Source: Flavobacteriales bacterium (GTDB lineage: Bacteria; Bacteroidota; Bacteroidia; Flavobacteriales_F; PHOS-HE28). From it: a stretch of 64,000 bases of DNA. A model generated the notes under the pieces. It had not been told where the DNA came from, searched no databases, and worked only from the letters and a program-made list of their open reading frames with translations. Below are positions 41,565-51,300 of the stretch, one piece after another. The stretch is from NCBI GenBank assembly GCA_016715995.1, contig JADJXF010000008.1, positions 434,001-498,000 on the forward strand. The letters are read 5' to 3'. Numbering within the stretch: position 1 is the first letter of the stretch; every line of letters starts with the position of its first letter. The position numbers were made by a program, and so were the translations under genes.

Positions 41565-43124
41565 ATGAGCACCATGACGATACCCACCAGCCGCATTGCG
41601 GACATCCTAAAGAAGCTCGGGGTGCATGCGGAGAACCGTGGTGTTTCCACCGGGACCCACTGGATGAAAGGGGAGGGCCCAGCGCTTGAAAGCCATAGTC
41701 CCGTGGACGGCGCGCTGATTGGCACCGTTCGTGGCGCAGGCCGTGCCGAATACGAACAGGTAATCGCAACGGCACGGCGAGGTTTCGAGCAGTGGCGCAC
41801 ATGGCCAGCGCCCAAACGGGGCGAGGTGGTGCGGCAACTCGGCGAGGAACTGCGCCGCCACAAAGCCGACCTCGGCAAATTGGTGAGCTATGAAATGGGC
41901 AAGAGCTACCAGGAAGGGCTGGGCGAGGTGCAGGAGATGATAGATATCTGCGACTTCGCGGTGGGGCAGAGCCGCCAGTTGCATGGGCTGACCATGCACA
42001 GTGAACGCCCCGAGCATCGCATGTATGAACAATGGCATCCTTACGGCCTGGTGGGGGTGATCAGCGCGTTCAACTTCCCTGTGGCCGTCTGGAGCTGGAA
42101 CGCTGCGCTGGCTTGGGTCTGTGGTGATGTAATCATCTGGAAGCCCAGCGAGAAGACGCCGTTATGCAGTATCGCCTGCCAGCAAATCACGGCCGAGGTG
42201 TTCAAACGCAACGAAGTACCAGAGGGCGTGAGCTGCATCGTGAACGGCGGGCGTGAGGTAGGGGAGTGGCTCAGCAACGACCCGCGCATTCCGTTGGTGA
42301 GCGCCACAGGAAGCACTCGCATGGGCAAGGCCGTGGGTGCTGCGGTGGGCCAGCGTTTGGGCCGCGCACTGCTGGAACTGGGCGGCAACAACGCCATCAT
42401 CATCAGCGACAAGGCGGATCTGAACATGGCCCTCATAGGCTGCGTTTTCGGCGCGGTGGGCACGGCGGGGCAGCGCTGCACCAGCACGCGCCGCCTGATC
42501 ATCCACGAGAAGGTGTACGACGTGTTCAAGCAGAAACTGTTGAAGGCATACGCACAACTGCGCATCGGAGACCCGCTGGATGAGCGAAACCATGTGGGCC
42601 CGCTAATCGACAAGGCCGCCGTGGACCTTTACTTGAATGCGTTGAAGGAGGCGAAGGAGGAGGGAGCGGGCATCGTCGTGGAGGGTGGCGTGCTGAGCGG
42701 AGCGGGATACGAGAGCGGTTGCTTCGTGCGACCCGCCGTGGTGGAGGTGAAGCCCGACATGGCCATTGTACAGGAGGAGACCTTCGCGCCCATCCTGTAT
42801 CTGCTGCGTTACAGTGGCGACGTACAGGAGGCCATTGCGATCCAGAACCACGTGAAGCAGGGCCTGAGCAGCGCGATCATGACGCTGGACCTGCGGGAGG
42901 CGGAGCGCTTCCTGAGCGCGGCCGGCAGCGACTGCGGCATTGCCAACGTGAACATCGGCACCAGCGGTGCGGAGATCGGCGGGGCCTTCGGCGGGGAAAA
43001 GGAGACCGGGGGTGGGCGCGAGAGCGGCAGCGATGCGTGGAAGACATATATGCGACGGCAGACCAATACAATCAACTACGGCGCCTCCTTGCCATTGGCA
43101 CAGGGTATCAAGTTCGAGGTTTGA
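41565..43124 (+). CDS. ALDH7-type aldehyde dehydrogenase (alpha-aminoadipate semialdehyde dehydrogenase-like)
   Basis: A 519-residue NAD(P)-dependent dehydrogenase. The catalytic Cys305 is in G-Q-R-C-T-S-T-R and the general base Glu271 is in L-E-L-G-G-N. The C-terminal signature N-I-G-T-S-G-A-E-I-G-G-A-F-G-G-E-K is that of the ALDH7 (antiquitin) group, which oxidises alpha-aminoadipate semialdehyde in lysine degradation. Lysine breakdown is therefore likely, though no other gene of that path is near. A second in-frame ATG is at codon 4. Confidence 0.93.
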   Translation: MSTMTIPTSRIADILKKLGVHAENRGVSTGTHWMKGEGPALESHSPVDGALIGTVRGAGRAEYEQVIATARRGFEQWRTWPAPKRGEVVRQLGEELRRHKADLGKLVSYEMGKSYQEGLGEVQEMIDICDFAVGQSRQLHGLTMHSERPEHRMYEQWHPYGLVGVISAFNFPVAVWSWNAALAWVCGDVIIWKPSEKTPLCSIACQQITAEVFKRNEVPEGVSCIVNGGREVGEWLSNDPRIPLVSATGSTRMGKAVGAAVGQRLGRALLELGGNNAIIISDKADLNMALIGCVFGAVGTAGQRCTSTRRLIIHEKVYDVFKQKLLKAYAQLRIGDPLDERNHVGPLIDKAAVDLYLNALKEAKEEGAGIVVEGGVLSGAGYESGCFVRPAVVEVKPDMAIVQEETFAPILYLLRYSGDVQEAIAIQNHVKQGLSSAIMTLDLREAERFLSAAGSDCGIANVNIGTSGAEIGGAFGGEKETGGGRESGSDAWKTYMRRQTNTINYGASLPLAQGIKFEV

Positions 43125-43165
43125 TTCCTCCCCGTCGCTGTGCGCCCGGCTTTGGTTCTGGCGCC

Positions 43166-43173
43166 TACCTTCG
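43166..43173 (+). promoter_or_regulatory. Candidate -7 box of the TlpA-like lipoprotein gene
   Basis: TACCTTCG (TAnnTTCG type), 11 nt before the ATG at 43185. Confidence 0.4.
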
Positions 43174-43184
43174 CCGGCCGCCGC

Positions 43185-44417
43185 ATGCGCCCTGTTATTG
43201 TCCCGACATTCTTCTTGGTTGCGCTATTACTCGGGTGCTCCGGTGGCGAGAGATTATCCCGTAATCCGAGGCTAGGGCCTTGGCGGATGGTGCTGAATCT
43301 TGGTGACGCATCGCTGCCGTTTCAGTTCTCCTTCACGGAAGGCGATACCGGCGCACTGAGCATCCGCGTCTCTAACGCATCCGAAATCATTGATGTCCCT
43401 GACGTCTCGGTGAAAGGCGATAGCCTGACCATTCGAATGCCGTTATTCGATTCGGAGTTCATAGGCGTGCTCGATTCGGACTCCAGCTATTCCGGGTTCT
43501 GGCACAACTACCTGAAGGGGCCGAATTACCGAATACCATTCACTGCTAAAGCCGGAGCTGCTCCGCGCTTCTCGGGGACCGCATTCACTGGACAAGCGAC
43601 GGGGCGCTGGAAGACCGTGTTCAGTCCCGGGGCCCCGGAAGCATACAATGCCATTGGTGTATTTGAACAGCACGCAGACGGTGTTGTTGTCGGCACCTTC
43701 CTTACCGAAACCGGAGATTATCGCTTCTTGGAGGGGGTCGCCACGGCCGACAGCTTGATGCTCTCTTGTTTTGATGGCTCACACGCCTTCCTGTTCAAGG
43801 CGCGCCTCGATGGCGAGACCCTCGCCGGGCGGTTCTGGAGCGGCACGCACTGGCACGAACCGTGGGTCGCCGTGAAGGATTCCGCGTTCACTTTGCGGAA
43901 TCCAGATTCCTTGACGTCTCTTCGCGAAGGTTACGAGATGGTGGACTTCGACTTTCCCGACACGGAGGGTCGAACATGGTCGACGTCGGATCCCGCCCTC
44001 CATGGGAGGCCGCTATTGGTCCACATCATGGGCAGTTGGTGCCCGAATTGCGTGGACGAGACTCGGCTGCTGAAAGAGGCCTATGCGAAATACCACGACA
44101 GGGGCCTGGAGGTAGTCGCCATCGGATTCGAGAAGTATGAGGATCCGCAACGCGCGCGTCAAGCGCTGCTTCGCTTCAAGAATCGGCTCCAGGTGCCTTA
44201 CCCGATTCTTTTTGGCGGCTCAGCCTCAAAGGATCGCGCTTCTGCGAAGCTTCCATTCCTGAACCATCTCATCAGTTATCCAACCTGCATCTTCATTGGG
44301 CGAGACCGACGTGTCCGGCGCATTCGCACCGGATTCTACGGTCCCGGCACCGGCGCCCATTATGAGCATTATAGGAAGAGCCTCGATGCTTTCCTGGAAT
44401 CTTTGGTAGCGGAGTAG
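43185..44417 (+). CDS. TlpA-like thioredoxin-fold lipoprotein
   Basis: A 410-residue lipoprotein. The signal ends in L-L-L-G-C (Cys near 16). The N-terminal two thirds (about 25-250) is a beta-rich module of unknown type. The C-terminal domain is thioredoxin-like with active site G-S-W-C-P-N-C-V-D-E and the cis-Pro region near L-I-S-Y-P-T. Such TlpA/ResA proteins reduce or isomerise disulfides outside the inner membrane. The ATG at 43185 is chosen over an upstream GTG because it gives the lipoprotein signal. Confidence 0.87.
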   Translation: MRPVIVPTFFLVALLLGCSGGERLSRNPRLGPWRMVLNLGDASLPFQFSFTEGDTGALSIRVSNASEIIDVPDVSVKGDSLTIRMPLFDSEFIGVLDSDSSYSGFWHNYLKGPNYRIPFTAKAGAAPRFSGTAFTGQATGRWKTVFSPGAPEAYNAIGVFEQHADGVVVGTFLTETGDYRFLEGVATADSLMLSCFDGSHAFLFKARLDGETLAGRFWSGTHWHEPWVAVKDSAFTLRNPDSLTSLREGYEMVDFDFPDTEGRTWSTSDPALHGRPLLVHIMGSWCPNCVDETRLLKEAYAKYHDRGLEVVAIGFEKYEDPQRARQALLRFKNRLQVPYPILFGGSASKDRASAKLPFLNHLISYPTCIFIGRDRRVRRIRTGFYGPGTGAHYEHYRKSLDAFLESLVAE

Positions 44418-44436
44418 TCGGCCTTCAAAAGGACCA

Positions 44437-45951
44437 TCAGCGAGCGGGCCTGTCGACTGCAATCCGAGCGCTGCGGTTCGCAAGCTCCCATGCCGTTTGA
44501 AAAACCAAGGCTGTCCGCTGGCGCAGCAAATCGAACCGAATCTTCTCTACGTCATCGCCGGGCTGGTGGTAATCCTCATGCACCCCGCTGAAGTAGAAGA
44601 TGCAGGGGATGCCCTTGCGCGCAAAGTTGTAGTGGTCGCTCCTGTAATAGAATCTATTCGGATCGTCCTCGGCATTGAACACGTAGTCCAGTTTCAAACC
44701 AACCAGCTCGTTGGCCCCCTCATTTACTTGGTGCAGCTCCGTGCTCAGTCGGTCGCTCCCGATGATATACACGTATGGCGGGGCTTCGGCATGCGCACTG
44801 TCCACCCGGCCGATCATATCGATGTTGAGGTTCGCCACGGTCTGTTCGAGCGGAAACACGGGGTGGTCGCTGTAATACCGTGAGCCCAGCAGGCCCTTCT
44901 CTTCCCCGCTTACGGGCATAATCAAGATGCTCCGACGCGGTCCGTGGCCGGCGGCCTTTGCCGCCAAGAAGGCCTGCGCAATTTCCAGTAGCGCCACGGT
45001 GCCGCTGCCATCATCATCCGCGCCGTTGTACACCACGCCATCCTCTACTCCGATATGATCGTAATGCGCCGTTAGGACAACGACCTCGTCCTTCAGCTCC
45101 GTGCCCTCGATATAGCCCAACACATTGTCCGAGAATACACGGCTACGAGACCCGTCTACTCGAAGATCTGCTCCAACCTTCAATCGACTTCCCGGCTTCT
45201 TGCGGACCAACCGCTCCGCGCGCAGCCCGGGAAACATTCTGGACCATCCCTCCCTCTCCATCAATATGACTTGGGGTGCCGGGCTGTTCGCGGTCGGCTC
45301 TGATTCGTACGCAAGCGTCAAGCGCGTCGAATTCGGGTGAACGAAGTCGACCAGCTTTCCGAAACGCTCAACCAGGACTAGGACAACGGCCGGTCGCAAC
45401 TTGCGGACATTCTCCAATTGCTTACGCATCGCTGCGAACAGCTCCTCGTCCTTTCCCCATCCCAGCCCGTTCATCAACAACGCCGCGCCAGCGATTCCAT
45501 TGACTCGATTGACCTCCGACCCGTCGTCCACATAAATCAGTTCGTCGAGCTCAAAGTCCTCAAGCAGGGTCTCGGAGAAATACAGTAGCCCCGAGCCTAA
45601 GCCCATGCTGCTGTCTCCCTTGTTGAACTTCAGGCTTCCGCTGCGCTGTTCAATCAACTCGAATCGCTGGAAGTATCCATCCGCAATCCGCCGCTGGTCG
45701 CTTGCAACAATTGGCGGCATCCCGAATAAAGCCATCTGGTCCTTGAGGTAGTCCGCCGCGAGCCGCTGACCCTCCTTCCCGGTGTCGCGACCTTGAAAAG
45801 AGTCGCTAGCCAGTATTTCAAGATGCTCCCGCAGCTCAGCCTCAGTGATGCCCTCGGCATAGCGCAGGGCCATGGTGTCGGCTTGCGCGCTTACGGCATC
45901 CTGCAACAAGAGCGCGCCGATCAGCAGCGCCCACCTCATCGTGTTCCTCAT
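44437..45951 (-). CDS. Secreted M28-family zinc metallopeptidase
   Basis: A 504-residue exported aminopeptidase-like enzyme with signal peptide 1-22. The zinc ligands follow the M28 order: H and D in T-A-H-Y-D-H-I-G, D in G-A-D-D-D-G-S-G, E-E in S-G-E-E-K-G-L-L-G-S, D in N-I-D-M-I-G and the late His of F-Y-Y-R-S-D-H-Y. A PA-like insert (about 125-260) lies before the peptidase core. Intact throughout, unlike the M28 gene at 57.3-58.8 kb. It begins inside the rpiB stop (4-nt overlap). Confidence 0.92.
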   Translation of the reverse strand: MRNTMRWALLIGALLLQDAVSAQADTMALRYAEGITEAELREHLEILASDSFQGRDTGKEGQRLAADYLKDQMALFGMPPIVASDQRRIADGYFQRFELIEQRSGSLKFNKGDSSMGLGSGLLYFSETLLEDFELDELIYVDDGSEVNRVNGIAGAALLMNGLGWGKDEELFAAMRKQLENVRKLRPAVVLVLVERFGKLVDFVHPNSTRLTLAYESEPTANSPAPQVILMEREGWSRMFPGLRAERLVRKKPGSRLKVGADLRVDGSRSRVFSDNVLGYIEGTELKDEVVVLTAHYDHIGVEDGVVYNGADDDGSGTVALLEIAQAFLAAKAAGHGPRRSILIMPVSGEEKGLLGSRYYSDHPVFPLEQTVANLNIDMIGRVDSAHAEAPPYVYIIGSDRLSTELHQVNEGANELVGLKLDYVFNAEDDPNRFYYRSDHYNFARKGIPCIFYFSGVHEDYHQPGDDVEKIRFDLLRQRTALVFQTAWELANRSARIAVDRPAR

Positions 45952-46382
45952 GGCTCAATCTTCGATACGCGTCGTTCATGGCGCCCACCCTCATAGCTCG
46001 CATCCAAAAAGGCGCGCACGATGGCGGTGGCTTCGTCGGCACCAATGAAACGCGCTGGAATGGCAAGCACATTCGCATTGTTATGCTGCCTAGCCAGCAT
46101 AGCGACTTCTGGATTCCATGCCAACGCGGAACGAATCCCCGCATGCTTGTTGGCAACGATGTTCACCCCATTCCCGCTGCCGCAAATGACAATTCCGAGA
46201 CTGGCATTCCCCGAAGCAACCGCCTCTGCCACCGCATGAGCCTGGTCCGGGTAATCCACCGGCTCGGCATTGTATCCGCCTTTGTCCATGACCTCTAACC
46301 CAAGGTCTTGCAGTTGCTTCACAATCAACTCCTTGGTGGTGAAGCCGGCGTGGTCACCGCCAATAGCGATGCTCTTCTTCAT
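45948..46382 (-). CDS. rpiB: Ribose-5-phosphate isomerase B
   Basis: A 144-residue RpiB/LacAB enzyme interconverting ribose-5-P and ribulose-5-P. It begins I-A-I-G-G-D-H-A-G-F-T-T-K and has the active-site loop V-I-C-G-S-G-N-G-V-N with the catalytic Cys, then N-K-H-A-G-I-R. It flanks the candidate origin region and is transcribed away from it. A TATCTTCG box ends 4 nt before its ATG. Confidence 0.95.
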   Translation of the reverse strand: MKKSIAIGGDHAGFTTKELIVKQLQDLGLEVMDKGGYNAEPVDYPDQAHAVAEAVASGNASLGIVICGSGNGVNIVANKHAGIRSALAWNPEVAMLARQHNNANVLAIPARFIGADEATAIVRAFLDASYEGGRHERRVSKIEP

Positions 46383-46386
46383 GCGA

Positions 46387-46394
46387 CGAAGATA
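46387..46394 (-). promoter_or_regulatory. Candidate -7 box of rpiB
   Basis: TATCTTCG on the minus strand, the same word as before tRNA-Cys, ending 4 nt before the rpiB ATG. If used, the mRNA is leaderless or nearly so. Confidence 0.35.
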
Positions 46395-46683
46395 CCCGTG
46401 GTCATTTCAACAGTCCAATCGTTGATTCCTCCCTTTCATTGTTCATAGTTGACCCTTTCCTTCATTTATCAACAGGGCTTCACGCGCATCGGTGAACTTG
46501 TCATCAAAGAGCAACATGTCATCGACAAGGATCCAACCGAGTCCACCTGCTGAACACACCTTGAGTTATGCACATAGACGATGCCTCCCCGTTGTCCACA
46601 ACGGTTCATATGTTGATGCCAACCGTTATCCATGCGGGTTCCACCATACCTTCAGTGCTAACTACGGTTCACCCCCTGTGCAC

Positions 46684-46691
46684 TAATTTTG
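46684..46691 (+). promoter_or_regulatory. Candidate -7 box of the MORN-kinase-LytTR operon
   Basis: TAATTTTG, an exact TAnnTTTG match, 93 nt before the ATG at 46785. The leader would contain an inverted repeat CTCTTAT (46744-46750) / ATAAGAG (46770-46776) that ends 8 nt before the start codon. Confidence 0.35.
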
Positions 46692-46784
46692 ATAACCCAT
46701 CTGGTCAAGCCCCACTGCTGTTCGTCACCAACACTATCAACAGCTCTTATAACTAGTACAATTCCTTAGATAAGAGAGTAATAC

Positions 46785-48317
46785 ATGAGAACTCGAATTC
46801 TTTGGTGTTGTGGGGCGCTCGTCCTTTGCATCGAATGGACGCACGCACAATCCGATGAGGGATTCACCAGGTACTATTATCCGAATGGAATGGTTAGCAG
46901 TGAAGGTAGGCTTGTGGATGGCAAGCCGGAGGGATTGTGGCGGGCGTATCACGTGAATGGCGAACTACGATCTGAAGGGAATAGGAAGGGCTTTCAACTC
47001 GACAGTCTCTGGCGATTCTTCGATGAGCGAGGACGCGTGCAGACTGAAGTGAGCTACTTGGAGGACAGAAAGAATGGAGAGTCAAGAAGGTACGACACCA
47101 CGGGTGTCCTTGTGAGCGAGGAGTTCTTCAAGGATGATTTGCGAACCGGAATCAGTCGCTATTTCCATCCTGATGGGAAATTGCACAAGGAGATACCGTT
47201 CAACCTTGGAATGGAAGAGGGCGTTGGACGCGAGTACGCAACCGATGGACGGGTGTTGGCGCTGCTGCACTACAAGGCTGGAATGCTGCGTCGAAAGGAG
47301 GACATCAACCGGATTGATGGCATGGGATTGAGGCAAGGCCCTTGGAAAGAATTCCATCCTAACGGTAAGGTGAAACTCGAGGGTCAGTACGTCGATGATC
47401 GCAGGCAAGGCATATTCAAGGAGTTCGATGCGATGGGCAACTTGAAGGAGATGGTGAAATTCGATGGTGGCCAGGTTGACGAGAAGGCCCAGGAGAAACT
47501 CACCGTGGATATCAAGCGCACCTTCCATCCCAATGGAAAGGTCGCCACCATCGGGAGCTATTCGCGGAGCGGGAAGAAGGAAGGCCTGTTCAAGGAATTC
47601 GACCTCCAAGGATCAATTGCCTCTGCCCGGATCTACCAAGGAGATATGCTATTGAGCGAGGGTCGGGTGAATGACCTTGGTGTGATGGAAGGACCTTGGG
47701 TGGAGTACTACGCCACCGGAGAGAAGCGCGCGGAGGGCACGTACAAGCAGGGCAGAAAGGAGGGCGATTGGAGCTATTACCACCGCAGCGGAAAGATTGA
47801 GCAGCGCGGCAAATTCATGAACGGATTGGCCCATGGCCAGTGGCAGTGGTATTTCGAGTCTGGCACGCTGCATCGCGAGGAACTCTACCGGAAGGGCAAA
47901 GAGGACGGCCAATCGGTGGAGTACGACGAAAAGGGCATTGTGATTACCCAAGGCGAATACGTGGATGGGCAGCGCGAAGGGAAATGGACCTATGCGGTCG
48001 GGGACCACCGCGACGAGGGTTCTTACAAGGATGGCCTGAAGGATGGCGGTTGGGCAGCGCACTACGATACCGGCAAGCGCTTCTTCCAGGGTGACTTCAT
48101 CGGAGGCGAGCCCAATGGAAGGCACCGTTGGTATTGGCCAAATGGGAAGGTGAAGCTGGACGGCCGTTATGTGATGGGGCTGGAGAATGGAGATTTCACC
48201 CATTTCTTGGAAGACGGGACCGTCTCCATGGTGGTGCGGTTCCGTGACGGCGCCGAGGTCCGCGTTGACGGGCAGCGCATACCGCCGCCTTTTGTTGTTG
48301 GTGAGCCTCAGCCATGA
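46785..48317 (+). CDS. Exported MORN/YwqK-type repeat protein
   Basis: A 510-residue protein with signal peptide 1-22. The rest is about twenty repeats of 20-24 residues of the form Y-x-x-N-G-x-x-x-x-E-G-x-x-x-x-G-x-x-x-G-x-W (Y-Y-P-N-G-M-V-S-S-E-G, W-R-A-Y-H-V-N-G), the MORN/YwqK toxin-antitoxin-like repeat. It forms an elongated beta-hairpin ribbon; partner or ligand unknown. Base composition looks more AT-rich than its neighbours in the first 800 bp. The stop overlaps the kinase start (ATGA), so it is probably part of the same signalling unit. Confidence 0.85.
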   Translation: MRTRILWCCGALVLCIEWTHAQSDEGFTRYYYPNGMVSSEGRLVDGKPEGLWRAYHVNGELRSEGNRKGFQLDSLWRFFDERGRVQTEVSYLEDRKNGESRRYDTTGVLVSEEFFKDDLRTGISRYFHPDGKLHKEIPFNLGMEEGVGREYATDGRVLALLHYKAGMLRRKEDINRIDGMGLRQGPWKEFHPNGKVKLEGQYVDDRRQGIFKEFDAMGNLKEMVKFDGGQVDEKAQEKLTVDIKRTFHPNGKVATIGSYSRSGKKEGLFKEFDLQGSIASARIYQGDMLLSEGRVNDLGVMEGPWVEYYATGEKRAEGTYKQGRKEGDWSYYHRSGKIEQRGKFMNGLAHGQWQWYFESGTLHREELYRKGKEDGQSVEYDEKGIVITQGEYVDGQREGKWTYAVGDHRDEGSYKDGLKDGGWAAHYDTGKRFFQGDFIGGEPNGRHRWYWPNGKVKLDGRYVMGLENGDFTHFLEDGTVSMVVRFRDGAEVRVDGQRIPPPFVVGEPQP

Positions 48318-51300
48318 GCGCCCTGCGACGAGAAGGGGCACGGCGCCCTGTAAGCCGGAAATCCGCGGAATCCGACTCGTTGGATGAGCTGCGGCAGCGA
48401 TACCAGGACATCGTCCACCGAAACCTGGCCGGCATCTTCCGAACCACGCTCGATGGGCGCATCCTGGAATGCAACGATGCAATGGCCCGCATTCTGGGAT
48501 TCGCAGATCACCATGAGCTGCTTGCGGCATCGGCGCTGGATCTGTACCATTCCCAAGAAGAAAGGCAGCGGTATCTGGAGCAACTCATTGACCAGAAGGA
48601 ACTCATCAATTTCGAGATTCGGCTGAAGCACCGCAATGGCGGGGATGTATACGTGCTGGAGAACGTGTTTCTGGATGATGCCGCTGGTCGCGCGCCAACG
48701 GTGCTGGGCATGTTTGTCGATATCACCGCGTTCAAACGGGCCGAAGCTGAACAGCGCTCTCTCACGAACAGCTTCCGCGACCTGGTGGAACACATGCACG
48801 ACGGCCTCATCGTCACCGTTGAAGGCATTGTTCGATACGCCAATCCGGCCGCGGTCGAAATGCTCGACGACCAACTCGTTGGCTCGTCCATGGGCGGCCA
48901 TTTCCAGCCGGAGGACCGCCAATTGCTTGAGGGCGATGAATGGAAGGGTGGGCGCAGCGATGAACCGCTTCGATTGCGATCCGAGCGTAGGCGGGAGCGC
49001 GAGTTCCTGGTGCGTCGCTCGCGAACGCTCCATAACGGCGCGCCAGCGATACAATATACTCTGCAGGACCACTCTCTGCAGCAGCATCTCGTGCGCGAGC
49101 GAATCCGACTTCAACTCGCCGAAGAGGTGAACCAGGTATTGCGCGAGGAGATCGCAGGCCACCGCCGGACACAGGAGCAGCTGCAGCGCGCTAAGCGTTT
49201 CGCGCGCAACCTGATCGACAGTTCGTTGGACATGATCATGGCCGGGGATGAGAACGGGCTCATCACCGAGTACAACCCTGCGGCTTCGCTGCGATTCGGT
49301 TATGAGCAGCACGAGGTGCTCGGTAAGGACACGCGCATCCTTTATGCCGACCCCGTTGAGTATGACCGCGTGCAGCGCGAGATGGAGATGCACGGGGCCT
49401 TTGCAGGAGAGGTGCGGAACCGGGACAAATTCGGAAACGAGTTCATCTCTTACCTGGCCGCATCGAAGCTGATGGACGAAGAGGGTCGCCCAGTGGGCGC
49501 CATGGGGGTCTCGCGCGACATCACCCGGATGAAGCGTGATCAGGAGGCCCTGCGCCAGAGCGAGGAACGTTACCGCGACCTCTTCGAGAACGCTACGGAT
49601 CTCATACAGAGCGTGAACCGCGAAGGAAGATTCGAATACGTGAACAACGCTTGGCGCTCGGCATTGGGCTATTCAGCCGAGGAACTCGAGAGCCTGACGA
49701 TCTGGGACGTGCTTCACCCGGACCACGTGCATGAGTGCCGGCTGATTTTCGCGCAGGTCATGAGCGGCCAGGATGTAGGCGTGTTCCGCACCACGTTCCG
49801 GGCCAAGGGCGGCTGGGCCGTCAGCGTCGAGGGCACCGCGAACCTGCGCATGATGGGTGGTGAGCCACAGGCTACCCGCAGCATATTCCGCGATATCACG
49901 CATGTGCTGGCCGCCCGAAAACAGGTGCAGGAACATGAGGCGAAACTGCGTGCCCTGTTCGAGAGCAGCGAGCACATGTTCTGGACCATCGATCCGGGCT
50001 TGCGGCTCACCTCTTTCAACAGGGGCTACGGTGACATGATTGAGCGGCTGCACGGAGCTAAGCCGGAAATCAACCGGGATTCAAGCCAGCCGCGGAAGCG
50101 CTTCGCCAGCGATGCGTATCACGACTTCTGGGAAGAGAAGTACAAGAAGGCCTTCGCAGGCGGGGCCGCACGCTTCGAAACCGACCTGATCGACCAGGAG
50201 GGAAGGCGCGTGTGCAACGAAGTCTTCTTGAGCCCGGTGTTCGACGCAGAGGGGCGGGTGACCGAAGTGTTCGGCGTGGGGCACGAAATCACGGAGCAGA
50301 AGGAAGCAGAGGACCAGGTGCGCGAACAAGCCGCCCGCCTGCGAGCCATCTTCGAGAGCTCGGCGAACATGATGATCTGGACATTGGACAATGATTTGCG
50401 CATCACCTCTTGCAATGTGCATTTCCAGCGGTCCATCGAGCAGATACATGGCATTGCGTTCGTAGTGGGCGACCCCTTCGCCGAGCGGATGGCTGCGCGG
50501 GTAAAGGAGGGCTCGGCCAAGCCGCTGCTTGCCCGCTATGCCAATGCATTGCGGGGCAAGCCCCAGCAATTCGAGGTGGAGCTCGTGGATCTTCAGGGAA
50601 AGCCGGCGTGGGTGGAGAACTTCCTCAACCCCATCATCGTGGACGGACAGGTACGGGAAATCTCCTGCCTCGCCTACGGCATCACGGATCGCAAGCAAGC
50701 CCAGCGCGAACTGGAGCAGAGCCTCACAGAGAAGGAGGTGCTGCTGAAGGAGGTGCATCATCGCGTGAAGAACAACCTCCAGGTGATCAGCAGCATCACC
50801 AAATTGCAGAGCGAACGGTCAGAGCTCGACCCCAAGGTCATCGAGGTCCTGCACCACTCGCGCGACCGGATCCGGAGCATGGCCCTTATCCACGACAGCC
50901 TGTATCAGACGAAGCAGTTCAGCCAGATTGACCTGGCCGAGTACATCGACGGCCTGGCCCGCAACCTGATGCTGAGCTACAGCACCAGCGAGCGGATCGC
51001 GCTCGACCTTCGCTTGAACCCGGTACGACTCAACATCGACCAGGCCATGCCCTGCGGCCTAATCCTCAACGAGATCATCAGCAATGCCCTGAAGCACGGC
51101 TATCCGGAGGGCCGCACCGGCACACTGAGCATCGATTTGGGACAGGAGGGCGATCAGGTGTTTATCCGTGTATCTGACGATGGAGTAGGGCTGCCCAAGG
51201 CCTTCGCGGAGGAGCGGGACGGGCACCTGGGTCTGGAACTCATCCGGCTGCTGACCAGCCAGCTCGATGGAAGGATGCAGCGCACCTCCGAGAGGGGGGT

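Larger units (their letters stand above)
46383..46784. other. AT-rich 402-bp divergent spacer, candidate chromosomal origin (oriC)
   Basis: This is the only long non-coding stretch in the window. Hand counting gives about 47% GC, against clearly higher values in the genes. DnaA-box-like words (consensus TTATCCACA) cluster here: TTATCAACA 46466-46474, TTATGCACA 46566-46574, TTGTCCACA 46592-46600, TTATCCATG 46626-46634, CTATCAACA 46734-46742, and weaker inverted ones (TGTGCACTA 46677-46685, TTTTGATAA about 46687-46695). AT-rich runs follow at 46681-46780. It lies 6-7 kb from two parS-like sites and mnmG. No exact TTATCCACA is present, so this is a candidate only. Confidence 0.5.

Noticed and set aside
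46492..46756. Two short plus-strand frames in the candidate origin
   Set aside because: No start signals, no conserved pattern, low-complexity composition of the AT-rich spacer.
46785..48317. Internal repeats of the MORN gene as a possible CRISPR or tandem DNA repeat
   Set aside because: The periodicity is at protein level (20-24 residues) with divergent DNA; no identical DNA units.
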